This document shows, piece after piece, positions 1-5,643 of a stretch of 5,643 bases of DNA; the stretch's first letter is position 1, and every line of letters starts with the position of its first letter. This DNA is from an uncultured Rhodopirellula sp. (GTDB lineage: Bacteria > Planctomycetota > Planctomycetia > Pirellulales > Pirellulaceae). A program made the position numbers and the translations under genes. Under the pieces are notes generated by a model. It saw nothing but the letters and a program-made list of their open reading frames with translations, had not been told where the DNA came from and did no database searches. The stretch covers positions 1 to 5,643 of the forward strand of contig CAJXTM010000312.1 of NCBI GenBank assembly GCA_913061385.1, written 5' to 3'.

Positions 1-47
1 CTACACGTAAGGAGTCGTCGGCAGCGTCAGATGTGTATAAGAGACAG
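1..47 (+). other. Nextera P5-side adapter (library artefact)
   Basis: This is not genomic sequence. Bases 1-6 match the end of the Illumina P5 oligo (CTACAC), 7-14 match the i5 index known as N/S505 (GTAAGGAG), and 15-28 match TCGTCGGCAGCGTC. Bases 29-47 are the 19-bp Tn5 mosaic end AGATGTGTATAAGAGACAG used in tagmentation. The same sequence recurs in reverse complement at the right end. Any gene call entering these bases is chimeric; real sequence begins at about 48. Confidence 0.98.
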
Positions 48-778
48 GGAATAAAGCGGTGCCGTTCACCATACAGTTCTACTTCATCAAAAATTTCGCG
101 GCGGTATGCTTTGAAACCGCAATTGTGGTCATGCAACTTTACCCCTGTCAGGCTGCTCACCAACCAGTTGAATACCCGACTGGGAAAAACTTTATGCAGC
201 GGATCATGTCGCACCTGTTTCCAGCCACTAACCACATCAAATCCCTCGTCCAGTTTTTGAATGAACCGCGGAATTTCTTGGGGATCATCCTGCAGGTCTG
301 CGTCCATCGTAATCACAATCTCACCGGTGCAAATTTCTGCCCCTGCAGAGAGCGCCGCAGCCTTACCGAAATTGCGTCGGAATCGGATCGCCTCTGTCCC
401 GGCATGATCTGTACCGGCATGATCTGTCCCGGCATGATCTGTCCCGGCATGATCTGTCCCGGCATGATCTGTACCGGCATGATTCTCGACCAATTGCTGC
501 ATGACCTTCCATGTAGTGTCCGTCGACCCGTCATCCACAAAAACGACTTGCGCATGAATTTGATGTTCTTTGCAAACACTAAGAATTCGTGTGTGCAATT
601 CCTCAATCGACTCAAACTCGTTGAGCGTCGGAATAATGAACGAAACATTACGTGTCCGCTGTTTCGCATTTCCCTCGCCGGCTGGAAGAGCCTGGGTGGT
701 CACATCGCTTCCTGCAGAAGCACCACTGACCGGCATTCGACTCGGCACATCATCCACATCCGATGGATCATCGACCAT
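48..778 (-). CDS. Family 2 glycosyltransferase, DPM1/GtrB-like, 3' end missing
   Basis: Likely transfers a sugar from a nucleotide-sugar to a polyprenyl phosphate at the inner membrane face, for cell-envelope glycans or glycosylation; the exact sugar cannot be told. In the 243 visible residues, a low-complexity acidic N-terminus (1-40) is followed by the GT-A domain: SFIIPTLNE (46-54), VDDGSTD (81-87), RRNFGKAAALSAG (134-146), the metal/nucleotide site TMDADLQDDP (158-167) and LHDHNCGFKAYRRE (215-228), all typical of DPM1-like enzymes. Residues 100-129 are six HAGT(D/E) repeats that lengthen a loop which is normally only a few residues. The frame runs into the left adapter, so the C-terminal part, often two membrane helices in this family, is lost. 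The ATG at 778 is the only upstream ATG in frame. The frame stays open without ATG up to a TGA at 881-883, and an ATG at 736 is an alternative start. No good ribosome binding site is seen. It is divergent from the symporter operon. Confidence 0.88.
394..483. repeat. Six-copy 15-bp in-frame tandem repeat
   Basis: Six contiguous copies of CTGT(C/A)CCGGCATGAT start at 394, 409, 424, 439, 454 and 469. Copies 2 and 6 carry A at the variable position and the other four carry C. No other differences are seen. The unit is a multiple of three, and on the minus strand it encodes HAGTD repeated, the last copy ending in E, inside the glycosyltransferase. The near-identity suggests recent slippage expansion, and copy number may vary between strains. 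Because the array lies in short-read assembly data, the true copy number could also differ. Confidence 0.97.
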
Positions 779-1175
779 ATCTTCGTGACTCGTGATAGGG
801 GAGGGCAATGGAGTCTCGCGATCGAAAAGCGAACGGATTTGCTGAAACCAAGCATTGAATGCACATTCCGTGCTGGTCCCTCATTATGCCCATCTGTCAG
901 GTCCATACCAGCGGCAACCTGAATACATGCGGTTGATGTTGCTCGATAAGTTGTGGGTCCGAGACGCCAATTCTACGCGAACTACCTGATTTCACTGATT
1001 TCGAAACCACAACAGTAGTCGAATCGCATGTGGGACGGATTCGGCAAAATGCAAGGTGTCAACGCTTTGAACACTCGCGACAGCATGTCCAGTCGTTTAT
1101 AAACTGGCGTTCCAACCACCAGCGAATCGCTGTTATGACGCTGGCTCTTCCTCCCAGACAAGTTGCTGTTTGTTC
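779..1175. other. Divergent intergenic region, no gene seen
   Basis: This stretch of about 400 bases lies between the divergent starts of the glycosyltransferase and the DUF485-symporter operon, and should hold promoters for both. No convincing -35/-10 pair with normal spacing could be identified. One weak dyad, CCAGT-N9-ACTGG at 1089-1107 with a TTTATAAA core, sits about 70 bases before the DUF485 gene and could be an operator or chance. On the minus strand the glycosyltransferase frame stays open from 880 to 779 without an ATG, so a non-ATG start there cannot be excluded. No tRNA-like or rRNA-like structure was noticed. Confidence 0.6.
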
Positions 1176-1469
1176 ATGAACACGTCAGATTCACCCTCCC
1201 CACAACGCAGGTTCAATACCCGGCTGGGTTTGCTTTTGTTCCTGATCTATCTGGCTCTCTACACCGGATTCGTGCTGATCAACGCTTTTGCAGCGGACCA
1301 GATGGAAACCATCGTCTTAGCAGGCCTTAACTTGGCAATCGTCTACGGATTCGGGTTGATTGTGTGTGCTCTCGTGCTGGCTCTATTTTACGGCCTGCTT
1401 TGTCGTCGAGAACCGGCCGAAGATGTCGCGTCCAGCAACGCAGCAACCACCCAGGGGAATTCCAAATGA
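1176..1469 (+). CDS. DUF485 (YjcH-like) small inner-membrane protein
   Basis: A 97-residue protein with a short polar N-terminus (1-16) and two hydrophobic helices at about 18-40 and 46-74, followed by a polar cytoplasmic-looking tail. The segment around GLNLAIVYGFGLIV (50-63) resembles the conserved second helix of DUF485 proteins, and the length is close to that of E. coli YjcH (about 104). DUF485 genes characteristically sit directly before acetate/solute symporters of the SSS family, as in yjcH-actP, and here the stop overlaps the symporter start by ATGA. It is presumably an accessory subunit or stability partner of the symporter; its molecular role is not established. The ATG at 1176 is preferred over the in-frame TTG at 1170. 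No clear Shine-Dalgarno sequence precedes it. Confidence 0.87.
   Translation: MNTSDSPSPQRRFNTRLGLLLFLIYLALYTGFVLINAFAADQMETIVLAGLNLAIVYGFGLIVCALVLALFYGLLCRREPAEDVASSNAATTQGNSK
1453..1458 (+). promoter_or_regulatory. Ribosome binding site deciding the symporter start
   Basis: AGGGGA lies 7 bases before the ATG at 1466 and inside the end of the DUF485 gene. It supports 1466 rather than the longer open frame that begins at 1364. The symporter is probably translationally coupled to DUF485. Confidence 0.7.
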
Positions 1470-3418
1470 TTTATGACCCAGCCCCACTGGCAATCTTCAT
1501 TTTTCTTGGTTTCGTTTTCGGGACCGTTGGCCTCAGCTTCTACCTTGGACGCAAGGCAAAATCATCCGAAGGATACTTCGCAGCACATGGACAAATTCCA
1601 TGGGGTGTCAATGGGATCGCCTTCGCCGGTGACTACCTGTCTGCTGCATCTTTCCTCGGCATTTGCGGCATGATTGCCGCCTATGGATACGATGGATTCC
1701 TGTATTCCATTGGATTTCTGGCCGGCTGGGTTGTCGCCCTGTTCGTGATCGCAGAGCCCATGAAACGCATGGGTAAATTCACCTTCGCTGATGCTCTGGA
1801 TGCAAAATTCAATTCACGTGGCATCAAAGGTGCCGCAGGTGTCAGCACACTGGTCGTCAGCATTTTCTACCTGATCCCACAGATGGTTGGGGCGGGTTCA
1901 TTGATTCAGCCACTGCTGGGACTTCCCCATTGGGTTGGCGTCGTGATGGTTGGCGTCGTTGTGATCATGATTGTTGTCACGGCAGGAATGGTTTCAACAA
2001 CGTGGGTTCAATTTTTGAAAGGCTCGTTGCTGGTCATCTTCAGCACTGTGTTGGTTGTGATGCTGCTACAAAAAGGTTTGACAACCGATACGAGCAGCTT
2101 TGAGACCATCGGACCGCTAAGCGGGCAAGAACTAAAACAGGATTCGATAGAAGGTCGCAAAGTGATTCCAGCCACTGATGGTTGGCAGGGCACTGCGGAC
2201 AAGAAACAGGAATTCATTCGCTTCATTCCCAAAGATGGTAGGGCTGGATACGACGTCTTTCATATCGATGACGTCCCCAATTCTGATCAAAAGTTGCTTC
2301 GCCAAGCGCAGGCAGTCACCGGATCAGGAGCATCCAAGCTAGTAGACGGTGCCCCCAATGGTCGCGGGGAAGGCGAACGTGAACTGCAGCCAATTGGCCA
2401 TCTTTCCAAGCTTCCTGGCGGTGAAACCTCGACAGGCCCACTGGGGCCAATTTCATTTTTCACCACGATTGGTGATAGTGAAGTCATACTTTGGGGGAAT
2501 ACAACCATCGTTCCCGACAATGGCCCAAAAACAACGGTTTACTACCAAAAGCCAACCGCAGGCGAACGTGTTCTTCGCCCAGGCGAACACCCCAAATTTG
2601 CCGGCATTCGAGGAGAAAGTTTTGGTGACAAACTGAATTTTCTTTCGCTCATGCTTGCGTTGTTCTGCGGGACAGCATCACTACCACACATTCTAATTCG
2701 CTATTACACCGTCAAAGATGGTGCGGCGGCTCGCAAAAGCACGATTGTGGGAATCGCCACGATTGGCTTTTTCTACGTCCTCACGCTGTACCTCGGTTTG
2801 GGTGCAATGACCAGCGGTGCCCTCGACCTGACGGATACCAACATGTCGGCTCCCTTGTTGGCAAACAGCATTCGTCCGTGGCTCTTCGCTGTCATCTCAG
2901 CCATTGCATTCACTACCGTGTTAGGTACCGTCAGTGGCTTGATCCTTGCCAGCAGTGGCGCTGTTGCACATGACCTGCTGATCGGCGTCATGGGTATCAA
3001 ACTCTCCGGTGAAGCGCAGGTCAAAGTCGCGAAAATTGCAGCCGTCGTCGTCGGTGGCATCGCAATCATCCTCGGTGTTCTCTTCAAGGAGCTAAACGTA
3101 GGCTACCTCGTCGGCTGGGCATTCAGCGTGGCTGCCAGCGCGAACCTGCCCGCTCTCGTCATGCTTTTGTTCTGGAAAAAGACAACCAAGCAAGGCATCA
3201 TTGCTAGCGTTCTGGTGGGAATGATCAGTTCACTCGGGTGGATCCTGTTGTCTGCGGATACCTACAAATCGGTTTACGGGCTCAATCCTGACGACGCCAT
3301 TGCCCCATTCAGTCAGCCAGGAATCATTACGATTCCACTTGCTTTCATCACACTGATTGTCGTTTCACTGTATTACGGCAATAGAGAGGATGAGACGGTA
3401 AGTGAAGCGAGTGCCTAA
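1466..3418 (+). CDS. actP: ActP-like sodium:solute symporter (SSS family) with long periplasmic insert
   Basis: A 650-residue inner-membrane protein that probably couples Na+ to uptake of a small carboxylate such as acetate. About 13 membrane helices can be placed: 5-27, 52-75, 76-96, 122-145, 153-175, 183-203, then 392-412, 430-455, 472-500, 525-545, 548-572, 578-600 and 616-637. Family hallmarks are AFAGDYLSAASFLG (52-65, the unwound helix at the substrate/Na+ site), LPHILIRYYTVKDGAAARKS (416-435) and AFTTVLGTVSGLILASSGAVAHD (481-503, Na+-site helix). Charged loops at 28-36, 98-104 and 571-576 fit the positive-inside rule with a periplasmic N-terminus. E. coli ActP is about 550 residues; the extra length is mostly a soluble insert at about 204-391 between helices 6 and 7, on the periplasmic side. 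The start is set by the ATGA overlap with DUF485 and by the ribosome binding site. Acetate as substrate is inferred from family and operon structure only; pyruvate or another monocarboxylate is possible. Confidence 0.88.
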   Translation: MIYDPAPLAIFIFLGFVFGTVGLSFYLGRKAKSSEGYFAAHGQIPWGVNGIAFAGDYLSAASFLGICGMIAAYGYDGFLYSIGFLAGWVVALFVIAEPMKRMGKFTFADALDAKFNSRGIKGAAGVSTLVVSIFYLIPQMVGAGSLIQPLLGLPHWVGVVMVGVVVIMIVVTAGMVSTTWVQFLKGSLLVIFSTVLVVMLLQKGLTTDTSSFETIGPLSGQELKQDSIEGRKVIPATDGWQGTADKKQEFIRFIPKDGRAGYDVFHIDDVPNSDQKLLRQAQAVTGSGASKLVDGAPNGRGEGERELQPIGHLSKLPGGETSTGPLGPISFFTTIGDSEVILWGNTTIVPDNGPKTTVYYQKPTAGERVLRPGEHPKFAGIRGESFGDKLNFLSLMLALFCGTASLPHILIRYYTVKDGAAARKSTIVGIATIGFFYVLTLYLGLGAMTSGALDLTDTNMSAPLLANSIRPWLFAVISAIAFTTVLGTVSGLILASSGAVAHDLLIGVMGIKLSGEAQVKVAKIAAVVVGGIAIILGVLFKELNVGYLVGWAFSVAASANLPALVMLLFWKKTTKQGIIASVLVGMISSLGWILLSADTYKSVYGLNPDDAIAPFSQPGIITIPLAFITLIVVSLYYGNREDETVSEASA

Positions 3419-3462
3419 ACACTCCATTTGCTTTGGCCATCCTCCGGCCCGGAAACTCAGCC

Positions 3463-3491
3463 CCCCTTGTAGCGATGCTTCGCTGCAGGGG
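3463..3491. terminator. GC-rich hairpin after the symporter gene (terminator or REP-like)
   Basis: A 12-bp stem with one bulged T and one G-T wobble pairs 3463-3475 with 3480-3491 around a TGCT loop, 45 bases after the symporter stop. The position suits transcription termination or 3'-end protection. No T-run follows on the plus strand, so it is not a canonical intrinsic terminator. The form also suits a dispersed REP-type repeat, which cannot be decided from one copy. Confidence 0.4.
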
Positions 3492-3670
3492 AGCAATGCT
3501 TTCATTTGTGACCAATCTGCGTCACCAATGATTCGATCCGCGAGTCGCCTTGTCTATCGGATGCCAAATTAGTGGTTGTTGATAGCAAAAAAGCACGAGC
3601 GGAGATTAGCTATTTCGCTGGTCTAGAAATCTGACTTGGCCTGAAATCCCAATTTTCATTAAACTCTGCG

Positions 3671-3693
3671 GGCTATGTAGCCGGGAAGCGGCT
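3671..3693 (+). other. Two overlapping, mutually exclusive small dyads
   Basis: GGCT-ATGT-AGCC (3672 region, extendable to GGCTA/TAGCC over 3671-3682) and AGCCG-GGAAG-CGGCT (3679-3693) share the AGCC segment, so only one can form at a time in RNA. The stems are only 4-5 bp and could be chance. The dyads lie about 130 bases before the phosphoesterase start. Confidence 0.25.
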
Positions 3694-3735
3694 TCATTAA
3701 AGTCTGAATCACACGAGGTGATGGGCTTTGATGAT

Positions 3736-3782
3736 GATCGATCTATGAATCGATCGCGTGGTTCAAGTCATGAAAGACTTGA
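3736..3782 (+). promoter_or_regulatory. Two tandem 20-nt hairpins in the phosphoesterase leader
   Basis: The first hairpin, 3736-3755, is GATCGAT-CTATGA-ATCGATC. The second, 3763-3782, is TCAAGTC-ATGAAA-GACTTGA. Each is a perfect 7-bp stem with a 6-base loop, and they are separated by 7 bases. They lie 44-90 bases before the start codon. Their regularity points to a structured leader or paired protein-binding sites, and argues that this stretch is untranslated. The function is unknown. Confidence 0.45.
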
Positions 3783-3812
3783 GCGTAAACAGGTGTTCGG
3801 CAATAGGACCGC

Positions 3813-3820
3813 AGGGAGGG
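3813..3820 (+). promoter_or_regulatory. Strong ribosome binding site deciding the phosphoesterase start
   Basis: AGGGAGGG contains the GGAGG core at 3815-3819, six bases before the ATG at 3826. It favours this start over the in-frame GTG at 3718 and ATG at 3721. The conserved domain also begins right after it, with FRFIHASDFH at residues 6-15. Confidence 0.8.
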
Positions 3821-3825
3821 AACCA

Positions 3826-5070
3826 ATGCCAGGCGAGTCGTTCCGATTCATACATGCAAGCGATTTTCATCTTGAGACGCCACTGGGCGATCTGGATTCG
3901 CTACCGCCTCATTTGCGTGAGGTGATGGCTGAAGCACCGCGTCAAGCGGCACGTGCTGTTTTCGAAGCAGCCCTAGCTGAAAACATCGATTTCTTAGTCC
4001 TTTCCGGTGACCTACTGAACCCACAGTCAGCGGGTCCGCACGGCATGTCGATGTTGTTGGATTATTTTGAACAATTGGACAGCAAAAAGACTCCCGTCTT
4101 TTGGTCGGCAGGGTTGACCGATGACCCAAAGAAGTGGCCAGAGTCGGTGCCATTGCCTCCCAACGTGACGTTGTTTCCAAAAAACCGCGTGACTGCGATA
4201 CCAGTCCAGCGTGGCAGTCGTTCCATTTGCACAGTGGTGGGTCGCAGCAGCGACGGGCAACAGGTGTTGCACGTTCCCAGCTATCGCATTGATCCAACAG
4301 AAGACTACACCGTAGCAGTGGGGTACGGTGCTGCCGACGCTGATGCCCTTGCCGAAGGCCGCTTTGATTACTGGGCACTTGGTGGAACACACAACCGTGT
4401 GGAAATCGAAGGTGGCGCCGAAGCGGCGGCAGTCTACTGCGGCACACCGCAAGGCAGGTCGCTATCAGAGTGTGGCGCTCATGGTTATTCAACGGTCGAC
4501 GTCGATGGCGACGGAACTACGCGGGTCCACACGGTTGAATGTGACGTTTTTCGTTACTGCCGCATTGAACTAGATGCAGCAGAAATTGCTGCCGTTGGTG
4601 GAATCCGTAATTTGCTAGGCGAACGCATTGCACGCTTGCAGCACGAAAACGGAGGCCGTCACCTGTTGATTGGCTGGGACATTTCAGTCGCGTCCGGCGA
4701 AACGCTTGCCTCTGTCGGTGATGTCGAAGAATTACTGCAATGGGTGCGACGCGAATATGGGCACGGCAATCCATCCGCATGGACGACCAAACTCATCGTT
4801 CGTCCACCACGACAATACCCAACCTCTTGGAACGACGAAGACACCATTCTTGGCGACTTCCTACGTGCCTCTGATAAACATCGAAAACTTGACGGGCGTG
4901 ATTTAAACCTCATGCCAACGACCGAAGAACACTCCGGTCTCAACAGTACAACAACCACTCTGCTGGCAGAAGTTGCTGCCTCGGAGCGGATCGATGTGCT
5001 CGACCAAGCAACCCTGCTGGGTGTCGAATTGCTCCGTGGCGGAAAGCCTAATTTGGTGCAGAAATCATGA
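3826..5070 (+). CDS. SbcD/Mre11/YhaO-like metallophosphoesterase with degenerate second metal site
   Basis: A 414-residue cytoplasmic protein related to the nuclease subunit of SbcCD/Mre11-Rad50-type DNA repair complexes, closest in style to YhaO. The phosphoesterase domain spans about 6-240: motif I ASDFH (D13, H15), motif II SGDLL (D62), the motif III region VFWSAGLTDDP (91-101), the motif IV region TVAVGYG (162-168), the motif V region ALGGTH (184-189) and the CGTPQGRSLSECG trailer (205-217) typical of the family. The C-terminal 240-414 would be capping/ATPase-contact sequence. Motif III lacks the Asn-His of GNHD (L97, T98), motif IV has Tyr167 where His is expected, and GHxH is G-G-T-H. 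The residues known in Mre11 to hold metal 1 are present, while those specific to metal 2 and the catalytic His are absent, so normal two-metal nuclease activity is doubtful. The stop overlaps the start of the ATPase gene by ATGA, indicating a coupled operon and a complex. Confidence 0.85.
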   Translation: MPGESFRFIHASDFHLETPLGDLDSLPPHLREVMAEAPRQAARAVFEAALAENIDFLVLSGDLLNPQSAGPHGMSMLLDYFEQLDSKKTPVFWSAGLTDDPKKWPESVPLPPNVTLFPKNRVTAIPVQRGSRSICTVVGRSSDGQQVLHVPSYRIDPTEDYTVAVGYGAADADALAEGRFDYWALGGTHNRVEIEGGAEAAAVYCGTPQGRSLSECGAHGYSTVDVDGDGTTRVHTVECDVFRYCRIELDAAEIAAVGGIRNLLGERIARLQHENGGRHLLIGWDISVASGETLASVGDVEELLQWVRREYGHGNPSAWTTKLIVRPPRQYPTSWNDEDTILGDFLRASDKHRKLDGRDLNLMPTTEEHSGLNSTTTTLLAEVAASERIDVLDQATLLGVELLRGGKPNLVQKS

Positions 5071-5595
5071 AAGTAAAAGACATTCAAGTTGACGGATTCG
5101 GTGTTTGGACCGGACTTTCCGTGGATTCCCTTCCCGAAGGAATGACGTTGTTTTACGGCCCCAACGAGGCCGGCAAGACGACGTTGATGCAGTTCGTACG
5201 AGCCATGCTGTACGGATTCACTGCCGATCGCCGTGAAAAATACCTGCCGCCTGTGCATGGCGGAACACCGGGAGGTGCGGTCCGCGTCACGGGTCCCGGC
5301 GGTGGTTATGAGATCAGGCGTCGAAGTCAATTGACTGACACCAATCCAACAGGCCAATTGTCTGTCACGGGACAGGATGGACTCAGCCAAGGACAACATC
5401 GACTCAGCAGCCTATTGGGACAAATTGACGAATCAATTTTCACCAACGTGTTTGCGATCGGAATGCGAGAACTGCAGGAACTCAGCACCCTCGACGATAC
5501 TGCTGCTGCCGATGAACTGTACAAGCTTTCCAGCGGACTTGACCGTGTATCGCTGGTAGATGTATTGCGATCTTTACGCGATGGTCGCGGGGAAC
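5067..5595 (+). CDS. YhaN/SbcC/Rad50-like P-loop ATPase, N-terminal part only
   Basis: The first 176 genuine residues of what is normally a very long AAA/SMC-like protein with central coiled coils. Visible are an N-terminal strand MKVKDIQVDGFGVW, a perfect Walker A GPNEAGKTT (31-39), LYGF (48-51) and the NVFAIGMRELQELSTLD segment (127-143), which matches the Q-loop-side region of YhaN-type ATPases. The Walker B, signature and coiled-coil parts would lie beyond the contig. The start overlaps the phosphoesterase stop (ATGA), so it is translationally coupled and presumably forms the motor of the same complex. Sequence after 5595 is adapter: the apparent last 14 residues VSYTHLTLPTTPYV and the TAG at 5640-5642 are artificial, and the gene is open at its 3' end. 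Confidence 0.9.
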
Positions 5596-5643
5596 CTGTC
5601 TCTTATACACATCTGACGCTGCCGACGACTCCTTACGTGTAGA
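5596..5643 (-). other. Nextera P5-side adapter, reverse complement (library artefact)
   Basis: Bases 5596-5614 are the Tn5 mosaic end CTGTCTCTTATACACATCT, 5615-5628 the rest of the Nextera read-1 adapter, 5629-5636 the index CTCCTTAC (reverse complement of GTAAGGAG), and 5637-5643 the start of P5. This mirrors bases 1-47, giving a false 47-bp terminal inverted repeat. It supplies a spurious C-terminus and stop codon to the ATPase frame. Confidence 0.98.

Larger units (their letters stand above)
3419..3825. other. Intergenic region with several hairpins, no gene seen
   Basis: About 400 bases separate the symporter stop from the ribosome-binding-site-supported start of the phosphoesterase. No credible open frame was found on either strand. 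The frame of the next gene does extend back to 3718, but the translated extension is polar and low in information, and overlaps two perfect hairpins. The stretch holds a GC-rich hairpin at 3463-3491, a compact pair of overlapping dyads at 3671-3693 and two tandem hairpins at 3736-3782. A promoter for the phosphoesterase operon is expected here but no clear sigma-70 pair stands out. Confidence 0.6.

Noticed and set aside
394..483. CRISPR array
   Set aside because: The 15-bp units are directly abutting with no spacers, and they are in frame within a coding domain.
59..922. Long plus-strand open frame of 287 codons
   Set aside because: It is antisense to the glycosyltransferase, which shows all GT2 motifs on the minus strand. 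The plus-strand translation is Cys/His/Arg-rich with no recognisable domain, and its GMICPGMICTG repeat is the shadow of the 15-bp tandem repeat.
1067..1103. Sigma-70 promoter TTGAAC ... TTTATA before the DUF485 gene
   Set aside because: The spacing between the two boxes is about 23 bases, too long for a normal promoter, so it is not listed.
3718..3825. N-terminal extension of the phosphoesterase from GTG 3718 or ATG 3721
   Set aside because: The strong ribosome binding site at 3813-3820 and the domain start just after 3826 favour the shorter protein, and the extension overlaps two perfect hairpins.
3848..4492. Minus-strand open frame of 214 codons
   Set aside because: It is antisense to the phosphoesterase and has no recognisable motif. 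The plus-strand frame carries conserved family motifs across the same interval.
4659..5399. Minus-strand open frame of 246 codons spanning the phosphoesterase-ATPase junction
   Set aside because: It is a shadow frame: Ser/Arg-rich, with no domain, and lying opposite two genes with clear motifs and ATGA coupling.
1..5643. A composite transposon or Tn5-like element bounded by inverted repeats
   Set aside because: The terminal repeats contain the Tn5 mosaic end but also Illumina index and P5 oligo sequence, and there is no transposase gene between them.

Overview
The window is a 5.6-kb contig whose real genomic part runs from about 48 to 5595. Both ends are Illumina Nextera (Tn5 tagmentation) P5-side adapter, including the same 8-base index, in inverted orientation. 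Both outermost genes are therefore cut by the assembly and not by biology. The gene content suggests a planctomycete, probably Rhodopirellula/Pirellulaceae-like. The reasons are a mid-50s-looking G+C, an ActP-type symporter with a very long periplasmic insert, a DPM1-like glycosyltransferase with a low-complexity N-terminus, and a YhaO/YhaN-like (SbcD/SbcC-related) pair. This assignment is inference from protein style, not a database match.

Layout. (1) 48-778, minus strand: a family 2, polyprenyl-phosphate-type glycosyltransferase missing its C-terminus. It carries six in-frame copies of a 15-bp repeat. (2) 779-1175: a noncoding divergent intergenic region. (3) 1176-3418, plus strand: a two-gene operon of a DUF485/YjcH-like small membrane protein and an ActP-like Na+/solute symporter, overlapping by ATGA. 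(4) 3419-3825: a noncoding region with a strong GC-rich hairpin after the symporter and two consecutive 20-nt hairpins in the leader of the next gene. (5) 3826-5595, plus strand: a metallophosphoesterase of the SbcD/Mre11/YhaO type, overlapping by ATGA with the start of its partner, a YhaN/SbcC-like P-loop ATPase cut off by the adapter.

The most interesting biology is the metallophosphoesterase. It keeps the residues expected for the first metal site (D13, H15, D62, H189) but has replaced every residue specific to the second metal site, plus the catalytic histidine (GNHD became GLTD, the motif IV His became Tyr, GHxH became GGTH). The fold and the ATPase partner are kept. This suggests a nuclease-like subunit with changed or lost chemistry inside an SbcCD/YhaON-type complex. 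The glycosyltransferase minisatellite, the roughly 190-residue symporter insert and the structured leader are secondary points of interest.
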